Positions 44,911-54,485 of a stretch of 64,000 nucleotides of DNA are shown piece by piece. The notes beneath the pieces are model-generated. The model had not been told where the DNA came from. It searched no databases and was given only the letters and a program-made list of their open reading frames with translations. Source of the DNA: Paracoccus aminovorans (GTDB lineage: Bacteria; Pseudomonadota; Alphaproteobacteria; Rhodobacterales; Rhodobacteraceae); NCBI RefSeq assembly GCF_001546115.1, contig NZ_KQ955209.1, positions 62,001 through 126,000 of the forward strand, read 5' to 3'. The translations under genes were made by a program, and so were the position numbers. Numbering within the stretch: position 1 is the first letter of the stretch; the number at the start of each line of letters is the position of its first letter.

Positions 44911-46482
44911 ATGCGGCGAGTCGAGATGCCTGCCAAGCTGAGCCTGATGGGATCCGTGCGCCTTCGCGGCTCGGGTGGGGATGATCTGACCCCGCGCAGC
45001 CAGAAGGCGCGGGGCGCGCTGGTGCTTCTGGGCACGGCGCCGGACCTGCGGCTGAGCCGGGCCCGGCTGCAAGACCTGTTGTGGAGCGAACGCGGCAAGC
45101 AGCAGGGCTCGGCCAGCCTGCGCCAGATGCTGCGCGAATTGCGCGGCGCCATGTCCGAGGAGCGCAATATCCTGCAGACCGGGATCGGCTGGGTCGGGCT
45201 GGACCCGGACCGGCTGCGCATCGACCTGAGCCCGGTCTATGACGCCGGCGGCGCGCCGATCGAATTCGCCGCCGACATCGACATCCCCGACCCCGAATTC
45301 GAAAGCTGGCTGCGCGACATGCGGCTGCGGCTGATGCCGGAAGAGGAAGGCCAGCTGCCCTGCCGGCCCGAGCCGGGCGAGCCGGGCGCCGGCGCCTATG
45401 TCGTGGCGCTGGCGCCGGTCCAGGGCAACGATGCCCGCGCGCATCTGGTCGGCGAGATGGTGGTGAACGAGGCCGCGGCGCGCGCCTGCGAGATGATCCC
45501 GGCGACGCTGGCCGACCTGCCCGAACCCGGCGCGGCGCTGATCGGCGTGCAGATCCTGCCCTTCTGCTATGCCACCGGCGGCGATTGCGCGCTGCTGACG
45601 GTCATGCGCGACCTGGCCACCGGCCGGCGGGTCTGGACGCGGCGCTTCACCATCCGCGCCGCGGACGAGACCGCAACCATGGGCCATGCCGTGGCGCAGA
45701 TCACGGTGGCGCTGCTCGACCGGGCGCGGCGCACGGCTTCGGCGAAATGGGACAGCTTCCCGATCTGGGACGTGTTCAGCTATTCGCGCGAGCGGCTGGA
45801 GGCGGCCGATGCGGTGCTGGCGCAACTGCCCGAGCGGCGGCAGAATGCCGTCAGCCTGGCGCTGCGCTCTTATCTGCGCCACACGCTGGTCTGCGAGCGG
45901 CTGGCCGAGGATCCGGCGCGGCTGTCGGACGAGGCCGAGGATTTCGCGTTGCGGGCGCGGGCGCTGGCGCCGAACAATCCGGTGGTGCTGGCGGTGGCCT
46001 CGCTGTCGGCCTCCTGGCGGCGGGACGCGGTGGGGGCGCTGGAGCTGGCGCAGGCCGCCTGCCGCACCGACCCGGACAACGAGCTGGCCTGCCACGCCCT
46101 GGCCGAGGCGCTGAGCGGCGTCGGCCGCGACCAGGAGGCGCTGGAGGCGATCGAGCGCGGCGCCCGCGGCGCGCTGGCCGAACTGGGCCAGGCCAGCTGG
46201 CTGATGCGGCGGGCGCAGGTGCTGGTCCGGCTGGGCCGCTTCGGCGATGCCGAGAATTCCGCCGCCGCCGCCTTCGCCTTTGCCGCCGACCACCGTCCGG
46301 CGCTGCGGCTGCTGGCGGCGCTGCGCCACCATCGCGGCGATCGCGCCGGGGCGGCGGATGCGCTGCGCCACCTGCGCCGGATCGAGCCGGATTTCTCGCT
46401 CGAGCTGATGGCGCATCCCGATTACCCGGTCCAGGCCCTGCGCAGCGCCGGGCTGATGGGCATCGTCCGGTCCGGGCTGTAG
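44911..46482 (+). CDS. BTAD/SARP-like regulator with C-terminal TPR-type repeats
   Basis: A protein of 523 residues. The N-terminal winged helix reads [18 protein letters not shown] (about 27-44), followed by [23 protein letters not shown], the BTAD lead typical of SARP/CadC-like regulators. A middle domain (about 155-270) recalls the periplasmic or cytosolic TolB-like module in such regulators. Residues 290-520 have helical TPR-like repeats ([38 protein letters not shown]). No transmembrane helix is seen. ATG at 44911 or 44926 is the start. It converges on the pentapeptide gene with one base between stops. Function is inferred only. Confidence 0.75.
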   Translation: MRRVEMPAKLSLMGSVRLRGSGGDDLTPRSQKARGALVLLGTAPDLRLSRARLQDLLWSERGKQQGSASLRQMLRELRGAMSEERNILQTGIGWVGLDPDRLRIDLSPVYDAGGAPIEFAADIDIPDPEFESWLRDMRLRLMPEEEGQLPCRPEPGEPGAGAYVVALAPVQGNDARAHLVGEMVVNEAAARACEMIPATLADLPEPGAALIGVQILPFCYATGGDCALLTVMRDLATGRRVWTRRFTIRAADETATMGHAVAQITVALLDRARRTASAKWDSFPIWDVFSYSRERLEAADAVLAQLPERRQNAVSLALRSYLRHTLVCERLAEDPARLSDEAEDFALRARALAPNNPVVLAVASLSASWRRDAVGALELAQAACRTDPDNELACHALAEALSGVGRDQEALEAIERGARGALAELGQASWLMRRAQVLVRLGRFGDAENSAAAAFAFAADHRPALRLLAALRHHRGDRAGAADALRHLRRIEPDFSLELMAHPDYPVQALRSAGLMGIVRSGL

Positions 46483-46483
46483 C

Positions 46484-47185
46484 TCAGGGCGTGACCAGCA
46501 CCTCGAGCGCGATGGGCGCCTTGCCCGTCTGGCGCAGGTCCAGCACCAGCCGCGCCCGCCCCGGCGCCACGGCGCTGAAGGCCAGCACCCGCAGCGGCCC
46601 CGGCGCGGTGTCGGGCGGCTCGGGCCCCGAGAGGATCGGCGCGCCCTCGACATGGGCGGCAGGGGTCGGGCCGTCCAGATGCATTTCAAGCCGGTCGCCG
46701 CAGCGCAGGCAGACCGGCGCGCCCAGCTGCGCCTCGTGCAGGATGCAGGTCGTGGCGCGGTGGCGCGGCGCCGGATAGCGCAGCGGCGGCGCGCTGATCG
46801 CCAGCGCCCGCTGCATGGCGTCAAGCCAGGCGCCGCGCAGTCGTGCCCCGGTCAGGTCGGCGCGGTCGAGCCTGGCGCCAGTCAGATCGGCGCGCTCCAG
46901 CACGGCCTCGCGCAGGTCGGCGCCGCTGAGATCCGCCAGCCCCATGCTGGCGCCCGAGAGATTGGCCTGGAAGAACCGCGCGCCCGCCGCCCGCGCCGAC
47001 CACAGGCTGGCGCCCGACAGCTGCGCGCCGGTCAGGTCGGCCTCGGTCAGGTCGGCATAGGACAGGTCGGCGCCGACCAGAGTCAGGCCCGCCATGTCGA
47101 GCCCGGCGAGATCCGCCCCGGCCAGCTGCAACCGGCCCATCGTCGCGATGCGCCGCACGATTTCGGCGCGGGTGTAATCCGCCAT
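46484..47185 (-). CDS. Pentapeptide-repeat protein
   Basis: A protein of 233 residues. Residues 15-125 are clear pentapeptide repeats of the A(D/N)LxG type (GADLAGLDMAGLTLVGADLS, ADLREAVLERADLTGARLD), which form a right-handed square beta-helix. The C-terminal 100 residues form a separate domain with a possible zinc knuckle (CILHEAQLGAPVCLRCGDR: cysteines spaced CxxC). ATG 47185 follows GAGGTGGGCG; a GTG at 47281 would overlap the upstream gene's stop. It lies 88 bp downstream of the caspase-like gene on the same strand, so they are probably co-transcribed. Function is unknown. Confidence 0.8.
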   Translation of the reverse strand: MADYTRAEIVRRIATMGRLQLAGADLAGLDMAGLTLVGADLSYADLTEADLTGAQLSGASLWSARAAGARFFQANLSGASMGLADLSGADLREAVLERADLTGARLDRADLTGARLRGAWLDAMQRALAISAPPLRYPAPRHRATTCILHEAQLGAPVCLRCGDRLEMHLDGPTPAAHVEGAPILSGPEPPDTAPGPLRVLAFSAVAPGRARLVLDLRQTGKAPIALEVLVTP

Positions 47186-47273
47186 CGCCCACCTCAAACC
47201 GGGCCGGGTCCCTGCCCGGCCGCCCTGAATTGTGCCCGGAGACGGCTGCCTCCGTCCCCGGGCTACCGGATCG

Positions 47274-48953
47274 TCAGTCACCCAGGTCGGACTGGATCCA
47301 GTAACGCTTGCGAAAGCCGCGCCGGCATTCGATCTCGATCGCCTTGCGGGCGACGAGACGCGCCGTATTGCTGCGGATTCCGTAGCCGATTTCCTGCGTG
47401 CCCGGCAGCACGGTCAGTTCCAGCGGCGCCGCGCCGCGCGCCGCCAGGTCGCGCATCAGCCGCGCCGAATGCTGGGCCAGCATCTGCGGGATCGCCGGCG
47501 GCTCGAGCCCGGTTTCGACGCCGGCCGGCGGGGCCGGGTCGTCCGGCAGTCCGTTGCGATGGGCGCGGGCCGGCAGCAGCTCGGCCATGCGGCGCAGGCT
47601 CGATTCGATGCGCAGCACGGTGCCGTCCGGGCGCATGGTCAGCCGCAGCTTGCCCGAATCCGGCGTCAGCACCGGAATGCCGGCGAAGCTCTGGCGGAAC
47701 TGCACCACGATCTCGTCCAGGCTTTCGCGGGCCGGCTCGTCGGGCCGGCAGGGGCTGGCGCTGGCCGACATGGCGAGCAGCACCCGGTCGAAGACCAGCT
47801 CGCAGCCCGGTTGCAGAAAGCCGTAGCGGCGCAGCGCGCTGCGGGCGCGGGCGACCAGCGCCCGGCGCTGCAGCGGCATGCGGGCCTGCTGGCCGGGCCG
47901 GCTGGGCGCGAAGGCCAGCAGGATGCGGCCGTCGGGGCGCAGGTGGAACAGGCTTCCGCCCTGCTCCAGCCGCAGCCCGTCCTGGCCCTGCCGGCGCAGC
48001 AGCCCAGGCTCGCCGCCGATGCGCGACAGAACCTCGCCGGCCAGGGCGTGATCTTCGGCCGGCGGCACCAGCCGCACGGCCGAGAAGGCCTCGGGCGGGG
48101 TGGCCAGCCCGGGTTCGCGCGGGCCCAAGGTGGTCGGGACGTGCCAGCGCCAGGCCCACCAGGTCCCGCCGCCCGCCGCCGCGCGAAAGCGCCGTTCGTG
48201 AAACAGCCGGTCCAGCGCCTCGTCGCGGCTGTCGCCGCAGGCGGCCACCGCCGGGCTCTGGTCGGTCGAGACATCGCCGCAGCCGTCCAGCCAGGCTTGC
48301 GAGAAGCTCTTGCCCAGCCGCCAGTGCCGCCAGAAGTTGCGGCCGTATTGGCCCGAATCCCAGCAGGAACTGTCGAAGCCGAACATCATCCGCAGCCCGG
48401 CATTGGCCCGCGCCCAGACCTGCGCCGGCCCCTGGCCCTGGGCCGCGTCGCAGGGCAGCGACTGGCTGGCCGACCAGAACAGATAGCGCAGCCCGCCGCC
48501 GCCGAAGCGCATCCGCTCCGAGGTCAGGCAAGGATCGGCGCCGTTCCACAGCGCGCCCATCGGCAGGTGGAAGATGCCGCGCTCATCGGTGCGCCCGTGG
48601 CCGGCGTGATAGAAGACCCGCACCGAATCCATGTCGCGGCCGGGGGCGTGCTCGGCCTCGCGCCGGTCGTAGATCCAGGATTTCACGCCGAGGTCGCGGC
48701 GCCAGAATTCGGGGGTGGCAAAGCCGTCGACCGCATCGAGAAAGCCTTCGGCATCGCGATGCGCGGCATGCAGCGCGCCCGCGGCGCGATAGGTCTCGAC
48801 GCTGCAAGCCCCGTAAAGCCGGCTCGCCGCGTTGCCGGCATCCAGCACGCCGCCCGCCACAACCTCCGCGGGATCGGGGTCGTCGTCCGCCTCGGGGACA
48901 GGGTGGGCGCGCTGCGGGTGCAGAATGCCGAAACGGGGCGTGTAATCGTCCAT
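47274..48953 (-). CDS. Caspase-like (DUF6345-type) domain protein
   Basis: A protein of 559 residues. The N-terminal 230 residues look like the DUF6345 fold related to caspases: FYHAGHGRTDERG (histidines near 116 and 119) after the strand DSVRV, then LRYLFWSASQSLPCD, where a catalytic cysteine would be expected one or two residues into SASQS, and FGFDSSCWDSGQYG. The C-terminal 300 residues have no match that I recognise. The start MDDYTPRFGILHPQ at 48953 is preferred over 49064. Protease activity is unproven and the cysteine is not at the usual place. Confidence 0.6.
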   Translation of the reverse strand: MDDYTPRFGILHPQRAHPVPEADDDPDPAEVVAGGVLDAGNAASRLYGACSVETYRAAGALHAAHRDAEGFLDAVDGFATPEFWRRDLGVKSWIYDRREAEHAPGRDMDSVRVFYHAGHGRTDERGIFHLPMGALWNGADPCLTSERMRFGGGGLRYLFWSASQSLPCDAAQGQGPAQVWARANAGLRMMFGFDSSCWDSGQYGRNFWRHWRLGKSFSQAWLDGCGDVSTDQSPAVAACGDSRDEALDRLFHERRFRAAAGGGTWWAWRWHVPTTLGPREPGLATPPEAFSAVRLVPPAEDHALAGEVLSRIGGEPGLLRRQGQDGLRLEQGGSLFHLRPDGRILLAFAPSRPGQQARMPLQRRALVARARSALRRYGFLQPGCELVFDRVLLAMSASASPCRPDEPARESLDEIVVQFRQSFAGIPVLTPDSGKLRLTMRPDGTVLRIESSLRRMAELLPARAHRNGLPDDPAPPAGVETGLEPPAIPQMLAQHSARLMRDLAARGAAPLELTVLPGTQEIGYGIRSNTARLVARKAIEIECRRGFRKRYWIQSDLGD

Positions 48954-49135
48954 CACCAAAGCTCCTTGCGGACAGCGCCGGGGCCGTGGGCCGGTCCCGA
49001 CGCGACGGCTGCTGCAAGAGGCTAGGCCGGCCCGCGTGAACTGGGCGTGAATCCGCCAATTCACTTAACGAGCGCGCCGGTTTCCCGGTAATTCGGCGCA
49101 GTTTTGCGCATTTAGGCTGGTGGGTGACCGAAGAA

Positions 49136-49975
49136 TCACGATTCGGAGCCCGTTCCCCGCGCCGGCGTCATGCCAAAGGACAGCTCGAGCGCCGCCGCGA
49201 TCACCGCCTTGGACATTGCCTCCAGCCGCGCGTCCGACATGCGCAGCGTCGGTCCCGAGACCGAGATCCCCGCCGCCGCCTCGCCCGACAGATCGAAGAT
49301 CGGCGCCGCGATGCAGCGCATCCCAGGCGTGCGCTCCTCATTGTCCAGCGAATAGCCGCGGGCGCGGATCCGGGCCAGATCCTGCTCCAGCGCCTGCGCT
49401 TCGGTCAGGGTCTTGTCGGTAAAACGCTGCAGCTCCATCCCCTGCAGCATCAGCCGCAGCTGCGCCGGGCGGACATGCGCCAAGAGCGCCTTGCCGATCC
49501 CCGAGGCATGCAGCGCCGAGCGGGTGCCGGGCGGAAAAAAGGCGCGGATCGTCTCATGCGTTTCGGCCTGGGACAGGAACAGCACCGCATCGCCGTTCAG
49601 GATGCCGAGGTTCGCGGTCTCGCCGGTCTGCTCCATCAGCCGCCGCAACAGCGGCCGCGCGCGTTCCACCAGCCCCGAGCGGCGCATGAAGGCCGAACCG
49701 TGGCGAAAGGCGGTCGGCCCGACATGCCAAGCCTGGGTCGCGGGATCGGTCTCGGCCACGCCGCGCGCGGCCAGCGTCACCAGCACCCGATGCACGGTCG
49801 AGGGCGCCATGTCGAGCCGCTGCCCGATCTCGCTGAGCGTCAGCCCGCTGGAGCTGGCGATCAGGTCCAGAATGTCCAGCGCCCGGTCCAGCGCGCGGAT
49901 GCCGCCCGAATCCTCGGCCCCCGCTCCGGCCGTGCGCCCGCGCGGGCGGCCCCTTTTGCGCAATTCTCCCGACAT
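49136..49975 (-). CDS. bhcR: IclR-family regulator of the beta-hydroxyaspartate cycle
   Basis: A protein of 279 residues. The winged helix is near 30-85 (LTLSEIGQRLDMAPSTVHRVL) and the IclR effector domain follows (LHASGIGKALLAH near 145-157, GMRCIAAPIFDLSGEAAAGISVSG near 220-243). It diverges from bhcABCD, as in Paracoccus denitrificans, where BhcR controls the cycle genes and responds to glyoxylate. The assignment relies on this exact synteny together with family membership. A basic N-terminal tail (RKRGRPRGR) precedes the helix-turn-helix. Confidence 0.92.
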   Translation of the reverse strand: MSGELRKRGRPRGRTAGAGAEDSGGIRALDRALDILDLIASSSGLTLSEIGQRLDMAPSTVHRVLVTLAARGVAETDPATQAWHVGPTAFRHGSAFMRRSGLVERARPLLRRLMEQTGETANLGILNGDAVLFLSQAETHETIRAFFPPGTRSALHASGIGKALLAHVRPAQLRLMLQGMELQRFTDKTLTEAQALEQDLARIRARGYSLDNEERTPGMRCIAAPIFDLSGEAAAGISVSGPTLRMSDARLEAMSKAVIAAALELSFGMTPARGTGSES

Positions 49976-49997
49976 TCAATTATTCCTTGCGATAGAT

Positions 49998-50030
49998 ATG
50001 CGGGATTATTGAAAATCGTAAATCCCGCAT
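49998..50030. promoter_or_regulatory. Candidate BhcR operator in the bhcR-bhcA gap
   Basis: A perfect inverted repeat with 10-bp arms, ATGCGGGATT (49998-50007) and AATCCCGCAT (50021-50030), separated by 13 bases. It lies between the divergent bhcR and bhcA starts, 22 bp from the bhcR start and 129 bp from bhcA. IclR regulators bind palindromes in such gaps. AT-rich DNA with a second weak palindrome (GAAATATTTTTC) is nearer to bhcA. Confidence 0.6.
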
Positions 50031-50159
50031 GGAAAAGCCCAACATCCTGTTTCTGCGCCCTTTTACACGGTTTTTCCGCGATTGCGAAATATTTTTCAGA
50101 AAAATTGCCCGAATGGACAGCAAGGCCTAGGCTGGGTGACAAGCGCAGGAGGAATTGCC

Positions 50160-51350
50160 ATGACCAGCCAGAACCCGATCTTCATTCCCGGCCCGACCAA
50201 CATCCCCGAGGAGATGCGCAAGGCCGTCGACATGCCCACCATCGACCACCGCTCGCCGGTGTTCGGCCGCATGCTGCACCCCGCCCTGGAAGGCGTCAAA
50301 AAGGTGCTGAAAACCGAGAGCGCGCAGGTTTTCCTGTTCCCCTCGACCGGCACCGGCGGCTGGGAAACCGCCATCAGCAACACGCTGTCGCCCGGCGACA
50401 AGGTGCTGGCGGCCCGCAACGGCATGTTCAGCCACCGCTGGATCGACATGTGCCAGCGCCACAGCCTGGACGTCACCTATGTCGAGACGCCCTGGGGCGA
50501 AGGCATCCCGGCCGACCGCTTCGAGGAAATCCTGACCGCCGACAAGGGCCACGAGATCCGCGTCGTGCTGGCCACGCATAACGAGACCGCGACCGGCGTC
50601 AAATCCGACATCGCCGCCGTCCGCCGCGCGCTGGACGCGGCCCGCCACCCGGCGCTGCTGTTCGTCGATGGCGTCAGCTCCATCGGCTCGATGGACTTCC
50701 GCATGGACGAATGGGGCGTCGACATCGCCGTCACCGGCAGCCAGAAGGGCTTCATGCTGCCGCCGGGCCTGGCCATCGTCGGCTTCTCGCCCAAGGCGAT
50801 GGCGGCGGTCGAGGCCGCCCGCCTGCCGCGCACCTTCTTCGACATCCGCGACATGGCGACCGGCTATGCCCGCAACGGCTATCCCTACACGCCGCCGGTC
50901 GGCCTGATCAACGGGCTGAACGTCGCCTGCGAGCGGCTGCTCTCGGAAGGGCTCGAGAACGTCTTTGCCCGCCACAACCGCATCGCCTCCGGCGTGCGCG
51001 CCGCGGTCGAGGCCTGGGGGCTGAAGCTTTGCGCCGTCCGCCCCGAGCTCTATTCGGACAGCGTCAGCGCCATCCGCGTGCCCGAGGGTTTCGACGCCAA
51101 CCGCATCGTCAGCCATGCGCTGGAGACCTATGACATGGCCTTCGGCACCGGCCTGGGCGAAGTCGCGGGCAAGGTGTTCCGCATCGGCCACCTGGGCAGC
51201 CTGACCGACGCCATGGCGCTGTCGGGCATCGCCACGGCCGAGATGGTCATGGCCGACCTGGGCCTGCCCATCCGGCTGGGTTCGGGCGTCGCCGCCGCGC
51301 AGGAGCACTATCGCCAGTCCACCGCCGCGGCGCTGAAAAAGGCCGCCTGA
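50160..51350 (+). CDS. bhcA: Aspartate-glyoxylate aminotransferase
   Basis: A PLP enzyme of 396 residues (class V aminotransferase, serine-glyoxylate aminotransferase relative). It converts glyoxylate to glycine using aspartate as amino donor, the first step of the beta-hydroxyaspartate cycle. Motifs are NPIFIPGPTNIPEEM at the start, FVDGVSSIGSMDFRMDEWG, and the PLP lysine K196 in TGSQKGFM. AGGAGGAATTGCC precedes the ATG at 50160, an excellent ribosome site. It is the first of four co-directional cycle genes. Confidence 0.93.
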   Translation: MTSQNPIFIPGPTNIPEEMRKAVDMPTIDHRSPVFGRMLHPALEGVKKVLKTESAQVFLFPSTGTGGWETAISNTLSPGDKVLAARNGMFSHRWIDMCQRHSLDVTYVETPWGEGIPADRFEEILTADKGHEIRVVLATHNETATGVKSDIAAVRRALDAARHPALLFVDGVSSIGSMDFRMDEWGVDIAVTGSQKGFMLPPGLAIVGFSPKAMAAVEAARLPRTFFDIRDMATGYARNGYPYTPPVGLINGLNVACERLLSEGLENVFARHNRIASGVRAAVEAWGLKLCAVRPELYSDSVSAIRVPEGFDANRIVSHALETYDMAFGTGLGEVAGKVFRIGHLGSLTDAMALSGIATAEMVMADLGLPIRLGSGVAAAQEHYRQSTAAALKKAA

Positions 51351-51365
51351 GGGATGAAGGACGCC

Positions 51366-52313
51366 ATGTATATCCCGACCTATCAGGACATGCTGGACGC
51401 GCATGAGCGCATCAAGCCGCATATCCGGCGCACGCCGATCCGCAGCTCGGATTACCTGAACGAGCTTGCCGGCGCGCAGCTGTTCTTCAAATGCGAGAAT
51501 TTCCAGGAGCCGGGGGCCTTCAAGGTCCGCGGCGCCACGAACGCGGTCTTCGGCCTGGACGACGCGCAGGCGGCCAAGGGCGTCGCCACGCACAGCTCGG
51601 GCAACCATGCCTCGTGCCTCAGCTACGCGGCCATGCTGCGCGGCATCCCCTGCAACGTGGTCATGCCCCGCACCGCGCCGCAGGCCAAGAAGGACACCGT
51701 GCGCCGCTATGGCGGCAAGATCACCGAATGCGAGCCCTCGACCAGCTCGCGCGAGGAAACCTTCGCCAAGGTGCAGGCCGAGACGGGCGGCGATTTCGTC
51801 CACCCCTATAACGACCCGCGCGTGATCGCCGGCCAGGGCACCTGCGCCCGCGAGGTGATGGAGCAGACCGACGGGCTCGACATGATGGTCGCGCCGATCG
51901 GCGGCGGCGGCATGATCTCGGGCACCTGTCTGACGCTCTCGACGCTGGCGCCCGAGGTCAAGGTCATCGCGGCCGAACCCGAGCAGGCCGACGACGCCTA
52001 TCGCAGCTTCAAGGCCGGCCACATCATCGCCGACGATGCGCCGAAGACCATCGCCGACGGCCTCCTGGTGCCGCTGAAGGATCTGACCTGGCATTTCGTC
52101 AGCAATCACGTCAGCGAGATCTACACCGCTTCGGACGCCGAGATCGTCGATGCGATGAAGCTGATCTGGAAACACCTGCGCATCGTGATGGAACCCAGCA
52201 GCGCCGTGCCGCTGGCCACCATCCTGAAAAACCCCGAAGCCTTCGCCGGCAAGCGCGTCGGCATCATCGTCACCGGCGGCAATGTCGATCTCGACAAGCT
52301 GCCCTGGATCTGA
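51366..52313 (+). CDS. bhcB: Beta-hydroxyaspartate dehydratase
   Basis: A PLP enzyme of 315 residues related to serine racemase/threonine dehydratase. It turns erythro-beta-hydroxyaspartate into iminosuccinate. The PLP lysine is K53 in PGAFKVRGA, the glycine-rich phosphate loop is GGGGMISG, and HSSGNHA is the substrate loop. The ATG at 51366 follows AAGGACGCC; an ATG at 51354 would sit too near its ribosome site. It is 15 bp downstream of bhcA. Confidence 0.93.
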   Translation: MYIPTYQDMLDAHERIKPHIRRTPIRSSDYLNELAGAQLFFKCENFQEPGAFKVRGATNAVFGLDDAQAAKGVATHSSGNHASCLSYAAMLRGIPCNVVMPRTAPQAKKDTVRRYGGKITECEPSTSSREETFAKVQAETGGDFVHPYNDPRVIAGQGTCAREVMEQTDGLDMMVAPIGGGGMISGTCLTLSTLAPEVKVIAAEPEQADDAYRSFKAGHIIADDAPKTIADGLLVPLKDLTWHFVSNHVSEIYTASDAEIVDAMKLIWKHLRIVMEPSSAVPLATILKNPEAFAGKRVGIIVTGGNVDLDKLPWI

Positions 52314-52324
52314 GGAGCATTCCC

Positions 52325-53488
52325 ATGAACGCGAAAGCGGATTTCGCCGGCTTCGAAGTCGGCTATGACATTCCCGCCCTGCCCGGCATGGACGAGGCTG
52401 ACATCCAGACGCCCTGCCTGATCCTGGACCTGGACGCGCTGGAACACAACGTCAAGAAGATGGGCGATTACGCCAAGGCCCATGGCATGCGCCACCGCAG
52501 CCACGGCAAGATGCACAAGTCCGTCGACGTGCAGAAGCTGCAGGAATCGCTGGGCGGCGCCGTCGGCGTCTGCTGCCAGAAGGTCAGCGAGGCCGAGGTC
52601 TTTGCCCGCGGCGGCATCAAGGACATCCTGGTGTCGAACCAGGTCCGCGACGCAGCCAAGATCGACCGCCTGGCCCGCATGCCGAAACTGGGCGCCACCG
52701 TGACGGTCTGCGTCGATGACGTGGCGAACGTGGCCGACCTGTCGGCGGCGGCGCAAAAGCACGGCACCAACCTGGGCGTGTTCATCGAGATCGACTGCGG
52801 CGCCGGTCGCTGCGGCGTCAAGACCACCCCGGAGGTGCTGGAAATCGCCCGCGCCGTGGCAGCGGCCCCCGGCCTGACCTTCAAGGGCATCCAGGCCTAT
52901 CAGGGCGCCATGCAGCACATGGACAGCTATGAGGATCGCAAGGCGAAACTCGATGCCGCCATCGCCCAGGTCAAGGACGCCGTGGATGCGCTGACCGCCG
53001 AAGGGCTCAAGCCCGAATTCGTCTCGGGCGGCGGCACCGGCTCGTATTATTTCGAGTCGAACTCGGGCGTCTATAACGAGCTTCAGTGCGGCTCCTATGC
53101 CTTCATGGATGCCGACTATGGCCGCATCCACGACAAGGACGGCAAGCGCATCGACCAGGGCGAATGGCGCAACGCGCTGTTCATCCTGACCTCGGTGATG
53201 AGCCATGCCAAGCCGCATCTGGCGGTGGTCGATGCCGGCCTGAAGGCGCAGTCGGTCGATAGCGGCCTGCCCTTCATCTATGGCCGCGACGATGTGAAAT
53301 ACATCAAATGCAGCGACGAGCATGGCGTGGTCGAGGATCCGCAGGGCGTGCTGAAGGTCAACGACAAGCTGCGGCTGGTGCCCGGCCACTGCGACCCGAC
53401 CTGCAACGTCCACGACTGGTATGTCGGCGTCCGGAACGGCAAGGTCGAGTCGGTCTGGCCGGTCTCGGCGCGCGGAAAGGCCTATTGA
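52325..53488 (+). CDS. bhcC: Beta-hydroxyaspartate aldolase
   Basis: A protein of 387 residues of the D-threonine aldolase family (alanine-racemase-like TIM barrel). It condenses glycine and glyoxylate to erythro-beta-hydroxyaspartate. The PLP lysine lies in RHRSHGKMHKS (K62), and the metal site is near the C-terminus (VPGHCDPTCNVHDWY, with His and Cys ligands). The family's IEIDCGAGRCGV strand is present. Its stop overlaps the bhcD start by one base (TGATG). Confidence 0.93.
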   Translation: MNAKADFAGFEVGYDIPALPGMDEADIQTPCLILDLDALEHNVKKMGDYAKAHGMRHRSHGKMHKSVDVQKLQESLGGAVGVCCQKVSEAEVFARGGIKDILVSNQVRDAAKIDRLARMPKLGATVTVCVDDVANVADLSAAAQKHGTNLGVFIEIDCGAGRCGVKTTPEVLEIARAVAAAPGLTFKGIQAYQGAMQHMDSYEDRKAKLDAAIAQVKDAVDALTAEGLKPEFVSGGGTGSYYFESNSGVYNELQCGSYAFMDADYGRIHDKDGKRIDQGEWRNALFILTSVMSHAKPHLAVVDAGLKAQSVDSGLPFIYGRDDVKYIKCSDEHGVVEDPQGVLKVNDKLRLVPGHCDPTCNVHDWYVGVRNGKVESVWPVSARGKAY

Positions 53489-54450
53489 TGTTCATCGTTG
53501 CCGAGAAGGAAATTGCGGGTCTGATGACCCCCGAGGCGGCCTTCGAGGCCATCGAGGCGGTCTTCGCCTCGATGGCCCGGCGCAAGGCCTATAACTTCCC
53601 GGTGGTCCGCGAGGCCATCGGGCATGAGGATGCGCTCTACGGCTTCAAGGGCGGCTTCGACGGCGCCGCGCTGGTGCTGGGCCTGAAGGCCGGCGGCTAT
53701 TGGCCGAACAACCAGAAGCACGGGCTGATCAACCACCAGTCCACGGTGTTCCTGTTCGACCCCGATACCGGCCGGGTCTCGGCAGCCATCGGCGGCAACC
53801 TGCTGACGGCGCTGCGCACGGCGGCGGCCTCGGCGGTGTCGATCAAGTATCTGGCGCCGAAAGGCGCCAAGGTGCTGGGCATGATCGGCGCCGGCCACCA
53901 GTCCGCCTTCCAGATGCGGGCGGCGGCCAATGTGCACCGGTTCGAGAAGGTCATCGGCTGGAACCCGCATCCCGAGATGCTGGGTCGGCTGGCCGAGACC
54001 GCGGCCGATCTGGGCCTGCCCTTCGAGACGGTCGAGCTGGACCAGCTGGGCACCGAGGCCGATGTGATCATCTCGATCACCTCGTCCTTCTCGCCCCTCT
54101 TGATGGATCAGCACGTCAAGGGCCCGACACATATCGCGGCCATGGGCACCGACACCAAGGGCAAGCAGGAACTGGATCCGGCGCTGGTCGCGCGCGCCCG
54201 GGTCTTCACCGACGAGGTCGCGCAGTCGGTGACGATCGGCGAATGCCAGCACGCCATCGCGGCGGGCCTGATCGCGGAGGAGGCGATCGGCGAGCTGGGC
54301 GCGGTGGTCTCGGGCGACGATCCGGGCCGCGACGACGCGGAAGTCACCATCTTCGACGGCACCGGCGTGGGCCTGCAAGACCTGGCCGTGGCGCAAAAAG
54401 TCCTTGAAATCGCCAAGGAAAAGGGGCTGGCGCAAGACGTCGAGATCTGA
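53488..54450 (+). CDS. bhcD: Iminosuccinate reductase
   Basis: A protein of 320 residues of the ornithine cyclodeaminase/mu-crystallin family. It reduces iminosuccinate to aspartate with NAD(P)H, regenerating the amino donor for BhcA. The Rossmann motif is GMIGAGHQSAFQ near 131-142, and the substrate lysine is in ALYGFKGGFDG. It closes the cycle. The permease gene follows about 35 bp later on the same strand. Confidence 0.92.
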   Translation: MFIVAEKEIAGLMTPEAAFEAIEAVFASMARRKAYNFPVVREAIGHEDALYGFKGGFDGAALVLGLKAGGYWPNNQKHGLINHQSTVFLFDPDTGRVSAAIGGNLLTALRTAAASAVSIKYLAPKGAKVLGMIGAGHQSAFQMRAAANVHRFEKVIGWNPHPEMLGRLAETAADLGLPFETVELDQLGTEADVIISITSSFSPLLMDQHVKGPTHIAAMGTDTKGKQELDPALVARARVFTDEVAQSVTIGECQHAIAAGLIAEEAIGELGAVVSGDDPGRDDAEVTIFDGTGVGLQDLAVAQKVLEIAKEKGLAQDVEI

Positions 54451-54485
54451 ATGTAACGTCCTGAAAACTGGGAGGTATGGGACGA

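Noticed and set aside
46652..49039. Plus-strand open frame of 795 codons opposite the pentapeptide and caspase-like genes
   Set aside because: Its composition is that of a shadow frame, dominated by Arg, Pro and Ala, with no domain.
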